From Solibacter sp039934035 (GTDB lineage: Bacteria > Acidobacteriota > Terriglobia > Bryobacterales > Bryobacteraceae), in contig JBDTMZ010000036.1 in the NCBI GenBank assembly GCA_039934035.1, positions 1-64,000 on the forward strand: a stretch of 64,000 nt of DNA, given 5' to 3'. Every line of letters begins with the position of its first letter. The first letter of the stretch is position 1. Below are positions 1-8,900 of the stretch, piece by piece. The position numbers and the translations under genes were made by a program. The notes under the pieces are model-generated. The model saw only the letters and a program-made list of their open reading frames with translations, was not told the origin of the DNA and ran no database searches.

Positions 1-1781
1 TGGACTCGCACAGCGCGTACGGGGTGGAGAGTCAACTCGGCGTGGTGCGCAAGGCATGGGCGAAGAAATCCGCCGGCATGGCCACCATCCAGTTCAGCAA
101 GCGCGATGCCGTGACACCGATCTGGAACGACGTCAAGGGCGGCATCATTCAGAACCTCAGCCCAGGCATGTGGATCTACAAGAAGGTCGACACCACGCCG
201 AAGGGGCAGGAGCGCAGGGAATTCACGGCGACGGATTGGGAACCGTTCGAGATCTCTCTCGTGTCCGTGGCCGCCGACGCTGCCACCAATTTCATGTCGG
301 CGGCGGTAACGCCACCGACGCCACCGAGTGTAGTTGAAACGCAACGGGCATCAGCCCACACAAAGGAGAAACCTGAGATGGAAACGACCACGCAGGATCC
401 GGGCGTTGAGGCCCGTCAGAACGAAGCAGCACTCGCCGCGGCCCGCGACGAGGCGGTAAAGGCGGAGCGGTTGCGCGCGGGGAAGATTCGCGCGATGGCA
501 ACCGGCCCCTTCCAGGTGGAGGAGAGCTTCCTCGCAGCACTGATCGACGAGGATGTGTCCATCGACACCGCTCGCGAGCGCATCATGAACAAGGTCGAGG
601 CCGAGTATCGCAGGACGCCGACCAATGGCGTCAACCCGCCTGCCACGTTCGGAGGCAGAGATGAGGTCGACAAGCGGCGAGAGGGGATGGAGGCCGCATT
701 GTTCTTGCGGGGTAACCCCCGCGCCTCTGCTGACATGGTCGAAAAGGGGCGCGAGTTCGCCGGGCTCACGCTGGTGGACATGGCACGCGAATGCCTGAAT
801 GCCGCCGGCGTGAAGACGCGCGGGATGGAGCGGCACGAGATCGCTCGCGTCGCGCTGCAGGGCCGCAACGGAGCCCAGGAGTACTTCGCGGGCGCCATGA
901 CCACCAGCGACTTTCCTAATATCCTGGCGAACGTCGCCAACAAGACTCTGCGCCAAGCCTACGAGGCGGCGCCCCGCACTTTCGTGCCGTTTTGCCGGCA
1001 AGTCACCGCAGCCGACTTCAAGCCGGTGAACCGTGTCCAGTTGAGCGACATCGCCGCCTTGCAGAAGACGAGCGAGAACGGCGAGTTCGTCCGCATCTAT
1101 CTGAGCGATTCGAAGGAATCCTACGCGCTCAGCACCTGGGGCGGCATCGTGCCGATCACCCGAAAGGTGGTGCTCAACGACGACCTCCAGTCGTTGACGC
1201 GGATTCCCGCCGGCTTGGGCATTGCGGCCGCCACGCTCGAAAGCGACACCGTGTGGGCGGTGATCACTGCGAACGCGAACATGGCCGACGGCCTGCCGCT
1301 GTTCCACGCGACGCACAAGAACCTGACGGCCACCAACGCCCTCGCAGCCCCGGCCAACATCACCACGGCGAGGAAGGCGATGCGCAAACAGACGGCGCCC
1401 AAGGGAACGATTCTGAACCTGATTCCCAAGTACCTGATCATCCCGGCGGCGCTCGAAGGCATTGCGGTTCAGATCACGAATCCCATCAACCTGGCGGCAA
1501 CCGCATCGTCCGCCGACGTGCCGGCATTCGTGCGCGCCATGGTGCCGATCGTCGAGCCCCGACTTGATGCGGTGGCGAGCGTCGGCGATACCAACTGGTA
1601 CACCGCGGCCGACCCGAGCTCGATTGACACGATCGAGTACTGCTATCTCGAAGGGGCGCAGGGTGTCTACATCGAGACCCGCCAGGGTTTCGAGGTGGAC
1701 GGCGTCGAGATCAAAGCTCGTCTGGACTTTGCGGCGGCGGCGATCGACTTCCGCGGCTTGCAGAAGAACACGGCGGCGTAG
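1..1781 (+). CDS. Prohead protease-major capsid protein fusion (5' partial)
   Basis: This phage protein would process the capsid and build its shell. The frame is open to the window edge. It enters with D-S-H at bases 3-11, which resembles the catalytic His region of U35-type prohead proteases, so the true start lies upstream. The segment to about base 300 reads like the end of the protease (EPFEISLVSVAADAA). A charged Ala/Glu-rich segment, about bases 380-600, looks scaffold-like. From about base 660 the sequence resembles a major capsid protein (GMEAALFLRGNPRA, then a long beta-rich body ending GLQKNTAA). Protease-capsid fusions are known in several phage groups. An in-frame ATG at 378 has a strong AAAGGAG ribosome site, so a separate scaffold-capsid product is possible. 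The GTG at 24 is only the first start codon inside the window. Confidence 0.85.
   Translation, partial: DSHSAYGVESQLGVVRKAWAKKSAGMATIQFSKRDAVTPIWNDVKGGIIQNLSPGMWIYKKVDTTPKGQERREFTATDWEPFEISLVSVAADAATNFMSAAVTPPTPPSVVETQRASAHTKEKPEMETTTQDPGVEARQNEAALAAARDEAVKAERLRAGKIRAMATGPFQVEESFLAALIDEDVSIDTARERIMNKVEAEYRRTPTNGVNPPATFGGRDEVDKRREGMEAALFLRGNPRASADMVEKGREFAGLTLVDMARECLNAAGVKTRGMERHEIARVALQGRNGAQEYFAGAMTTSDFPNILANVANKTLRQAYEAAPRTFVPFCRQVTAADFKPVNRVQLSDIAALQKTSENGEFVRIYLSDSKESYALSTWGGIVPITRKVVLNDDLQSLTRIPAGLGIAAATLESDTVWAVITANANMADGLPLFHATHKNLTATNALAAPANITTARKAMRKQTAPKGTILNLIPKYLIIPAALEGIAVQITNPINLAATASSADVPAFVRAMVPIVEPRLDAVASVGDTNWYTAADPSSIDTIEYCYLEGAQGVYIETRQGFEVDGVEIKARLDFAAAAIDFRGLQKNTAA
362..380 (+). 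promoter_or_regulatory. Internal ribosome binding site and in-frame start in the capsid fusion gene
   Basis: AAAGGAG (362-368) stands 9 bases before an in-frame ATG at 378. It falls exactly between the protease-like and scaffold/capsid-like parts. This would allow extra capsid protein to be made without the protease domain, as nested genes do in lambda-like phages. The site is seen; its use is inferred. Confidence 0.5.
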
Positions 1782-1827
1782 GGCCGTTGAGTCAACATTC
1801 CGAGGCAACGAAAAGGAGAAAAGAATC

Positions 1828-2541
1828 ATGATCAACTTCATAAAGAGCGGTGATAATCTCACCCTTACTGCGCCCTACGACGTGCTCTCCGGGGGTGGGT
1901 TGAAGGTGGGCAACGTATTCGGCGTGGCCGCCTTCGACGCACTCTCGGGCAACAACGTCGAGTGCGAAGTCGAGGGCGTCTACGACTTAGCCAAGGACGC
2001 CAGCACCTTTGCGCAGGGCGATTTGGCCTACTGGGACGACTCGGCGAAGAAGGTAACGTCCACGGTCGGCAGCAACCTGCTGATCGGAGCGGTCGAGGTG
2101 GCCGCCGCGACGGGCGCCGCCGTTGTGCGGGTCACCCTATTTAGCGTGCCGGGCTTCTCGGGGCAGGCGCACGGTCTCAAGGTGGCGTACGCCAAGTACG
2201 ATTTCAGCGTGGATGGAGGTGCCTCCTGTACGCCGGCGGTCAGTGACACCATCCCGATCAACGCTGTCGTTTTCGGGGGCAGCGTGGTCTCGACGACCGC
2301 TGTCGCCGCAGGCGGAGCGGCCACGGTTTCGATTGGGACTGTTGCTGGTTCCGGCGCCGCCAGCATCCTGGCTGCAACGGGCAAAGCGTCGCTGGGGACC
2401 AACGCGCTGGTCGTGCCCACTGCCGTCGCGACGCCGTTCAAAATGTCCGCAGCCGGCAAGATCAACGTCACGATCGCCACCGGCCCGCTGACTGCGGGCG
2501 TGATCGAGGTCTGGGCGATGTACGCCACTGCGGCGGCGTAA
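1828..2541 (+). CDS. DUF2190-like capsid-associated protein
   Basis: 237-residue phage structural protein directly after the capsid gene. Residues about 1-110 resemble DUF2190 proteins (FIKSGDNLTLTAPYDVLSGG at the start, then GVAAFDALSGNNVECEVEGV), which often follow the capsid gene and may decorate or stabilise the head. Residues 115-237 form a Ser/Ala/Val-rich beta-type extension (KYDFSVDGGASCTPAVSDT onward) of unknown role. The ATG at 1828 is chosen over upstream starts because AAAAGGAG sits just before it and the DUF2190-like sequence begins there. Open sequence upstream in this frame is a shadow of the capsid gene. The head-decoration role is inferred from family and position. Confidence 0.8.
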   Translation: MINFIKSGDNLTLTAPYDVLSGGGLKVGNVFGVAAFDALSGNNVECEVEGVYDLAKDASTFAQGDLAYWDDSAKKVTSTVGSNLLIGAVEVAAATGAAVVRVTLFSVPGFSGQAHGLKVAYAKYDFSVDGGASCTPAVSDTIPINAVVFGGSVVSTTAVAAGGAATVSIGTVAGSGAASILAATGKASLGTNALVVPTAVATPFKMSAAGKINVTIATGPLTAGVIEVWAMYATAAA

Positions 2542-2545
2542 TCCA

Positions 2546-2851
2546 ATGGCGGCATGGTCACAGCAATCCGGTATGGCGAACGCGGCGATCCTGGCCGCGT
2601 TCGGCCAGCCAGTCTCATACCAGCAGGGTGCCGCCGATCCGTTCACTGTAATCGGCATCCTAGACAGAACGACGGACGAGCAACGCCACCCCGACACCGT
2701 CTACGCGCGGCTGTTCGTACCGCTGTCCAACTTCTCGGTGCCACCCAATCACGGTGACGAGGTCACCGTTGACGGCGCGCTGTACACGGTGTTCGAAGTA
2801 CTGAACGATCCTGCCGGCGGTTGCTGGCTTTCCATTCGGGAGAAGCTCTGA
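2546..2851 (+). CDS. Phage head-tail joining protein
   Basis: 101 residues. Size, position after the capsid genes and a beta-rich pattern (HGDEVTVDGALYTVFEVLND) fit small head-tail connector proteins of the lambda gpFII/Gifsy-2 type. These form a ring at the portal that receives the tail. The gene starts 4 bases after the previous stop, and its own stop overlaps the next start by one base (TGATG), so translation is probably coupled. No catalytic motif is seen. The family call rests on size, fold pattern and synteny. Confidence 0.65.
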   Translation: MAAWSQQSGMANAAILAAFGQPVSYQQGAADPFTVIGILDRTTDEQRHPDTVYARLFVPLSNFSVPPNHGDEVTVDGALYTVFEVLNDPAGGCWLSIREKL

Positions 2852-3300
2852 TGGCTTCCGTACGAGTCTTCTACAAGAAGCAGGTTCGGATCGACCAGAT
2901 GAACCTCCGCCAACAGGCGATGTTCAAGATCGGGACCGTGGGCGCGGCCGCCGTTAAGAACCGGTTGGCGGCCGCGCAGGGCCCGACCGATTCCCCAGCG
3001 AAACCCCTCACCAGGCGGTATGCGATCCAGAAAACGAAACTCGGCAGGGGGAACCGTCGCAATCTCATGATGACCGGCGACATGCTGCGGAACTTTCAGG
3101 TGCGCACGGTAACAGACAACAGGGCAAAGGCCAGCAACTCCACTCGTAAAGACCGGCTGAAGGCGTGGCTCAACCAGAAGATCGAGCCATGGGTGGTCTT
3201 CTCCCCGAGAAACCAGGCGGCGGTCGCGGAGTCTGCGCGGCGGGTGCTCCTGGAGATGAGGCCGAAGCTGGTTTTGGAACGGTCGCTCGGCGGCAAATAG
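2851..3300 (+). CDS. Phage morphogenesis protein, HK97 gp10/virion-morphogenesis type
   Basis: 149 residues, basic, starting at the TGATG overlap with the preceding joining gene. The helical N-terminal half and the stretch LTRRYAIQKTKLGRGNRR followed by NLMMTGDMLRNFQV resemble tail-completion/virion-morphogenesis proteins, which typically carry an L-x-x-T/S-G-x-L motif. It lies between the connector and tail-terminator genes, where this component is expected. It probably helps complete the head-tail neck. A longer upstream frame exists but overlaps the previous gene and adds no conserved sequence. Confidence 0.65.
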   Translation: MASVRVFYKKQVRIDQMNLRQQAMFKIGTVGAAAVKNRLAAAQGPTDSPAKPLTRRYAIQKTKLGRGNRRNLMMTGDMLRNFQVRTVTDNRAKASNSTRKDRLKAWLNQKIEPWVVFSPRNQAAVAESARRVLLEMRPKLVLERSLGGK

Positions 3301-3303
3301 GTT

Positions 3304-3777
3304 ATGGTTGATCCCTCTGTTCTGGTAGACAACTTGGTCGCGATGCTTCGCGATATCCAGGATCTCGTTCTGGAAATGGACGGCGACCCCGAACGCATCT
3401 ACGCCTATCACGATCAGTATCCGAAGCAGTCGAGCCTCGCCCATGCCATTCACCAGATGCCTGCGCCGTCGATTATGGCGGTCTGGCAGGGCACCGGGCC
3501 GGGTTCGTTCGGCGGCATGGATGTCTGGAAGCACCAGGTGACCCTCTACCTGCGCGCCCGTGAGACTTTCGACGGCGACCCGCCCACCGCGTACTACCGA
3601 CTGTTCCGGCTGATCACGAAGGGCGTGCCCTCATCTGCCGACGTGGTTATGCTGAACGCCACCGTTCATCCCTCGTGCTACCCGATGGATCTGCCCATGA
3701 TCCAGCGGCAGACGGATGCCGAGGGGCTGGATTATTTCGAAGTTCCCATCACGTTCACGGAGATTGGCGATGACTGA
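3304..3777 (+). CDS. Phage tail terminator-like protein
   Basis: 157 residues. A helical start (DPSVLVDNLVAMLRDIQDL) and later beta strands (WKHQVTLYLRA; LDYFEVPITFTEIGD) fit the small alpha/beta proteins that cap the tail tube and join it to the head. It sits just upstream of the tail tube gene, as tail terminators do. The stop overlaps the start of the next small gene. The assignment rests on size, fold pattern and synteny; no exclusive motif is visible. Confidence 0.6.
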   Translation: MVDPSVLVDNLVAMLRDIQDLVLEMDGDPERIYAYHDQYPKQSSLAHAIHQMPAPSIMAVWQGTGPGSFGGMDVWKHQVTLYLRARETFDGDPPTAYYRLFRLITKGVPSSADVVMLNATVHPSCYPMDLPMIQRQTDAEGLDYFEVPITFTEIGDD

Positions 3778-3928
3778 GTTCGTGTATATGCGCGCGCCGT
3801 GGGGCGGCGCCGAGGTCCGGAGGGTTGAAGCGAAACCCGACGTGCTCACGCCCCTCATGATCTCTGGCTGGGCCCAGTGCGAGCCGCCGGCCAATGACGA
3901 GGAGGTAACGACCAATGTCCACGACTAG
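3770..3928 (+). CDS. Small conserved-position phage protein
   Basis: 52 residues (starts MTEFVYMRAPWGGAEVRRVE), overlapping the terminator gene by 8 bases and the tail tube gene by 14 bases. Overlap on both sides in a tightly packed late operon supports translation. It is acidic overall and has no signal peptide or membrane segment. The family is not recognised. It may be a small neck or tail accessory protein; this is inferred only from position. Confidence 0.5.
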   Translation: MTEFVYMRAPWGGAEVRRVEAKPDVLTPLMISGWAQCEPPANDEEVTTNVHD

Positions 3929-4955
3929 GCTTCAGGAAGTACTGGTCTGCTTCGGGAAGAAGAAGCAGTCCGATATCGCGAACGCACAGGTTGCGGCTGA
4001 CATGTGGCGGTTCAGCAAGATCAACGCCGCACTCGCGAACCCCAAACTGGCGACTGAGAACGACGCTGAGGAATACGGCAAAGGCCACGAGTTCCCGACC
4101 GCGACATTCAAAACGGCGTGGGACGTGAGCGCCACGTTAGAGAAGTATCTCAGCGCTGAAATCGGCGCGTGGGCGGTGTGTTTCGGCTTGGGAAAAGTCG
4201 TCAAGAGCGGCGCCGGACCGTTCGTTTATACCTGCACGCCGTTGATTCCCTCCGCCGGGGATGCCGCGGAGCTGCCTTACCTGTCGTACGTCGAGCAGAT
4301 CCGTCCCGGCGCGGGCGTGGTCCTGGACAGGCAGGCCATTGGCCTGGCGGTTGAAGGCTTCCAGATTACCGTTGGTTCGGGTCCTGGCCGCGCCAACAGC
4401 AAGATCAGCGTCGAGTTGGTGGGATCCGGTAAGGTCATCGACTCGGCGACCGGCATCACGGTGCCCGCCGCCACGACGGAGAAGCTTCTGCCGTCCGCTT
4501 CGCTCACGCTGTCGATCAACGGCATCGACTATGTGACCAACAAGAACATCGTCTCCCTGGAGACGGGCTGGAAGAACAACATCCGCATGGATGCCGGCTT
4601 CTTCCCAGGCTCCGGCTTCCAGACTGCGGGCGACGGGTCCACGGGCGCGATCCGCGGCAGACTGGAGTTCGGCAACCGCGCCGGCAACCTGAAGTTCGTC
4701 GCGCGGTTCATGAACGGATCGGACGAGTACACGAAACTCAAGGCGCAGACCTCCGGCACTGCGGTCATCACTCTCGCGTATGACGCGAACAACTCGCTCC
4801 AGTTAACGTGGCAGAAAATCACTTACTCCGTGGTCGAGATCGCGGAGACGGATCAGGTCCTCACCGTCGCGGTTGAGTGCCTCCCGATGTATGACTCCAG
4901 CAATGGCATCCTCACGGCGGTCGGCAAGACTACCGTTGACGCGATTTGCCAGTAA
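3915..4955 (+). CDS. Phage major tail (tube) protein
   Basis: 346 residues starting at ATG after a GAGG ribosome site. The protein is beta-rich with a Gly/Thr-rich middle (TGITVPAATTEKLLPSASLT) and a C-terminal half of alternating strands (RGRLEFGNRAGNLKFVARF). This fits a tube protein that stacks as hexamers around the tape measure. It directly precedes the tail assembly chaperone and tape measure genes, the standard siphovirus order. At 346 residues it is longer than lambda gpV (about 246), so an extra Ig-like surface domain is possible. Function is inferred from context and fold pattern. Confidence 0.7.
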   Translation: MSTTRLQEVLVCFGKKKQSDIANAQVAADMWRFSKINAALANPKLATENDAEEYGKGHEFPTATFKTAWDVSATLEKYLSAEIGAWAVCFGLGKVVKSGAGPFVYTCTPLIPSAGDAAELPYLSYVEQIRPGAGVVLDRQAIGLAVEGFQITVGSGPGRANSKISVELVGSGKVIDSATGITVPAATTEKLLPSASLTLSINGIDYVTNKNIVSLETGWKNNIRMDAGFFPGSGFQTAGDGSTGAIRGRLEFGNRAGNLKFVARFMNGSDEYTKLKAQTSGTAVITLAYDANNSLQLTWQKITYSVVEIAETDQVLTVAVECLPMYDSSNGILTAVGKTTVDAICQ

Positions 4956-4965
4956 GGACACTCTC

Positions 4966-5583
4966 ATGGACAACAACGCTCCTGTTTTTGACGCGGCCAG
5001 GCCGGTCGCAATCAACCTCCGTGGCCCGGACGGTGTGAAGACCGTGCGGGTCCGTTTCCCTTCCGACGACGAGTGGGCTGAACGCCAGCGCCGCCGCAAG
5101 GTCATCGTGAAACAACTCGGGCGCGGAGTCTCTGAGACGACGATCCCGAGCGGCGAGGAAATCGATGCCGCGATGCTGGCGAAGATTCGCACCGAAGAGG
5201 CGCCCGAGGTCGATGCGTTCGAGGCGCAGAAGGTTATCGAGCAGTTGGCCACTTGCGACGTTGACGATGTGGTGCAGGCGGGTGATGCCTTCGAGGTGAC
5301 GCTCCGTGTGCTGGGCGCCACCACCATGCACCTCCTCAAGATGCCTTCCGCGAAGGACGTGAACCAGTACCGGCGCGGCTTCGCGCGCGTGCTCGACCTG
5401 CCGTTCAATCGCCAGGAGCTCACAATCAACGTGCGTGCGGCCGGCGATCTCTACAAGAAGCTTCTCGAAGGCACTGAAGGCTACACCGGAGACGCGCCGA
5501 TCATCCATCAGGCGGTTGCGGTCAAAGCCGCCATCGACGCTCTCGATGCCTCCTTCCAGGAGGATCGGGACGCAAATTTCTAG
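4966..5583 (+). CDS. Tail assembly chaperone, short (G-like) product
   Basis: 205 residues, predominantly helical and acidic, between the tail tube and tape measure genes: the place of lambda gpG. Tail assembly chaperones bind the tape measure protein and recruit tube subunits. The ATG at 4966 follows the tube stop by 10 bases; an upstream in-frame start would lie inside the tube gene. The last codons before the TAG are GCA AAT TTC and contain the -1 slippery heptamer A AAT TTC. A minority of ribosomes should therefore continue into the overlapping frame and make a longer GT-like protein. Confidence 0.8.
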   Translation: MDNNAPVFDAARPVAINLRGPDGVKTVRVRFPSDDEWAERQRRRKVIVKQLGRGVSETTIPSGEEIDAAMLAKIRTEEAPEVDAFEAQKVIEQLATCDVDDVVQAGDAFEVTLRVLGATTMHLLKMPSAKDVNQYRRGFARVLDLPFNRQELTINVRAAGDLYKKLLEGTEGYTGDAPIIHQAVAVKAAIDALDASFQEDRDANF

Positions 5584-5611
5584 CCGGGGAGTGGCCCGAA
5601 CGACCCTCCCT
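5574..5611 (+). promoter_or_regulatory. Programmed -1 frameshift site of the tail assembly chaperone
   Basis: A_AAT_TTC (5574-5580) matches the X_XXY_YYZ slippery pattern in the correct phase, directly before the TAG at 5581. A short hairpin can form downstream: GGGAG at 5587-5591 with CTCCC at 5606-5610. After the slip the frame reads L-A-G-E-W-P-E-R-P and stays open to 5906. The signal is seen in sequence; slippage itself is inferred from tail chaperone biology. Confidence 0.85.
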
Positions 5612-5906
5612 GCGTTATCTCGTCCACTGGGCGCTCCGGCGCGATGAACTGTGCGAACCCGGTTTGTGCCCCGATGCGCCCGATGGTGGCCGTTGCGACC
5701 ACTGTCCTCAAGACCAACTCGATGCCGCGCAGACCTCCGAAGTTGGTCTGCTGGTCCGGCGCGCTCTCGATCTGCGCGCGGCACTGAACCTGGGAATCCA
5801 CATCGGCCTGGACGATATCCGTGCGGACGAGTTCTACGCCATGTTGATCCTGGACGACGAGCGGGACCAGTTAGATCGCGAGCGGACCGGCACCCATGGC
5901 AAATAG
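5580..5906 (+). CDS. Frameshifted T-like extension of the tail assembly chaperone
   Basis: This 108-codon extension has no usable independent start near its beginning and is open from the slippery site to the TAG at 5904. It reads GEWPERPSLRYLVHWALRRD and then GRCDHCPQDQ. A helical C-terminal part follows (LLVRRALDLRAALNLGIHIG) and ends ILDDERDQLDRERTGTHGK. Joined to the upstream 205 residues it gives a protein of about 313 residues, equivalent to lambda gpGT. The T part normally contacts the tail tube protein. Its stop overlaps the tape measure start. A TTG inside it at 5664 could be mistaken for a gene start but would miss the conserved N-terminal 28 codons. Confidence 0.75.
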   Translation, partial: LAGEWPERPSLRYLVHWALRRDELCEPGLCPDAPDGGRCDHCPQDQLDAAQTSEVGLLVRRALDLRAALNLGIHIGLDDIRADEFYAMLILDDERDQLDRERTGTHGK

Positions 5907-8900
5907 CAACCAACTCGAGCTGGTCGTCACTGTTGAGGTGGACAAGGCGAATCAGTCCATCAAGAGCGTCAACGCGAACCTGTCGGGCATCGAAGCCGCA
6001 GCCACAAAGTCGGCCCGCGCCGCCTCGGGCGGTATCGACGGCATGACGGCTTCGATGGCAAAGGGCGCTCTGGCCGGCAACCTGCTCGCGGACGCGATCA
6101 AGGGAGCCCTTGAGTGGGCGAAGGAGTGGACGGTCGGTGCGGCTTTGGCGGCCGCCCACGACGAGCGGTTGGTGGCGATCACGCGATCGCTGGCCAAGGC
6201 GCATGGCGACGGCGCCGCCGCCGCAGGGAAGGCGATTGCGGCCATTCGGCAGGTGGGGTACACAACGGACGACGCCACGACGAGTGTGCAGAAGCTCATC
6301 ATCGCGGATATCGGCCTGGATAAGGCCACCAGCTTGGCCAAAATCGCCAAGGATGCCGCCGCCGTCAACACCGAAGGCCTGGATGCCGCCCAAGCGTTCG
6401 AGAAGCTCATGTTGGCGATTGAGACGGGGCAGAGTCGCGGTCTGCGGACAATGAGCCTGTTTCCCAAGATGGCCGAGGCGGAAGAGATCGCGCGGTTGCA
6501 GGCGCAACTCCATGGCAAGACGCTCTCCGATCTGGAGGTAAAGCAGGTCCGGTACAACGCCATCGTGGAGGCGGCGACGACCATCCAGGGGTCCGCTGCC
6601 GAGGCCGCAGGGACGTTCGACGGCCAGATGAAACAACTGTCGCGCGAACTGAAAGACCTGAAGGAGGATGTGGGCAAGGCGTTCCAGGGCGAGTTGATGC
6701 TGGTCGTCGGCATCCTGAAGAATGTGGTGGGCTGGTTCAAAGACAACACGGACCTCATCGGGAAGTTCGGCCAGGGTGCGTTGGTCCTGGTCGGTATCAT
6801 CGCCACGATCACAGCGGCGACCAAGGCGTGGGCGCTCGCGCAAGCCGCGCTCAACCTTGCGATGGCTATCAACCCGGCGTTCCTGCTGGCGGGCGGCATC
6901 ATCGGAGCGGGCGCGATTATTTACAAAGAGTACTCCGACATGAAGGAGGGGATGGACGCCCGCTACAAGCAGATGGAGACGGACGCCCTCCGCAAGGACA
7001 TTGGCTCCGGCAAGGTCAAGATTGACGACCTCCGGAAGCGCGGCATGACGGACGACCAGATCCGCGAGTTGATCTCCGGCCGGAAGCTCGAAGCGGGCGA
7101 GTCCTTCGACGGTTTCGACACTGGAATCAAACTCCAGATCGGCGGGAAGCCCAAGCCCGACCCGGAGGCGTTGAAGCTCGCCATCGAGGTTCAGAAGCGC
7201 CAGAGGGAGAACGAGTCCTACTTCAAAGACCAGTCCATCGCCGCCACTGGCGCGGGCAAGACCGGGTACGCGAAGGACGTTGCGGAGATGAACGCGGAGA
7301 TCGCGCGGCGCACGACCTTTACGGATGACAAGGGCACGCATCAGGTCGCGCTCACCAAGTCGGCGTGGTCCTCGATTATCGACACGATGCAGAAGAAGTT
7401 CCAGGCGTTCAAGGATCACTTCGCGCTCGAAAACAAGAAGACCCTCGCGGATTACCTCAAGGACGAGGAGGAGAAGCACCAGAAGGAAATAGAGTACGAG
7501 GCCAAGCGATACCAGGAGCGTCTCAAGAACGACGTGGATATCGCGGAGAAGAACTGGGAACACATGCGGGAGGTGTACGCATTCGAGGAGCAGCGGGCGG
7601 GCTTCGAGCGGGATGCGCGCCTCCGGCAGGTTGAGGGCGTGGACGCGGTAACGCTCCAGCAGAAGATTGCCGTCGAGCAGCAGAAAGCGGCCATCGAGAT
7701 CGAGTATCTGAAAAAGGTCCATGAGGTGAAGCAGATGCTTTACGACATGGACACGCGCCGGCTGCTGCTGGAAGAGGAACTGACACTCAAGCGCCTCGGC
7801 TACAAGGCCGACGAGATTACTGCGCGCATCGCGGAGTTGACCGGCCAGCGCAAGGAGATCCGCGACCAGGGCGACGAGGCCAACGATGCTGCGATCAAGG
7901 CGGCGCGCGAGAACGCAGCCAACCGGACGGCGCAGTTGGTGCGCGAACACAACCGGCAGATCTTCGAGTCCCTCAAGCAGCAGGCGGGCGGCGTGTTCGA
8001 CGCGCTCCTGGACAAGTCGCAATCGGTGTGGAAGGCCATCGGCAACTCCCTCAAGACCGCGCTCCTCACTGCCATCAAGGACGTGGTGACGTCGCGGATC
8101 GCGGCCACGTTGATGCAGATGTTCACCGGCCAGAAGGTGACGTTCGCGGGCGGTGGCGCGGGGCCTGGCGGTAGCGGAGGGATGCTGGGCGGGCTGGGCG
8201 GCATCCTGGGGATCGGGGCGGTCCCGGCATTCGGCGGGACTGGCGGCGGCGGGCCGATCCCTGGCGGCGCGGCGGGTGGCTGGGGCACGCCTCCATTTCT
8301 GCCGCAGGGCGGGGGCGGTGGCGGTATTCCGTTGGGTGGCGGCGGTGCTGCTGCGGGTAGTGGCGGCGTAACGTCGAAGACCGGCGTTGGCATCCTCGCC
8401 AACCTCAAGCAGAGCGTCTCCGGCTGGAAGGACATGCTCACCAACCTCGGCAACCTCGGCTACAAACCCGAACGGTGGAAGATCGACGAGATCGGCGGCG
8501 ATCCATACAAAGTCGCGGACGCGAAGGGTGTCGGCGGGATGAAGGGCGGTGCGATGCTGGCGGCGGGCGCGATGCTCGTCATGGACGGCCTGCGGCGCGG
8601 CGGCAAGATCGGGGTCGCGGAGACAACCGGTGGTGGCGCGCTCATCGGCGCGAAGTTTGGCGGTCCCTTGGGCGCGTTGATCGGCGGTATCGCTGGCTTC
8701 GCGGCGGGGATGGTGCGCCTGTTCATCAAAGGCGCGGTCGAGAAGGCCCGCCAGAAGATCAAAGATCTCTACGGCGTCGATATCCCCGATAAGGCGGTCC
8801 TCCAGCAGATCGTGGACACCGCGAAACAATCGTACGGCGGTAACCTCGATATGGCGATCCGGACGCAGCAGATCCGCGACCTGATCCAGTTGTACGCCAT

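Noticed and set aside
351..1862. 503-codon minus-strand frame opposite the capsid gene
   Set aside because: Antisense shadow with Arg/His-rich composition and no ribosome site.
5664..5906. Independent 80-codon gene starting TTG
   Set aside because: Open protein-like sequence continues upstream in phase to the slippery site, so it is better read as the frameshift extension.
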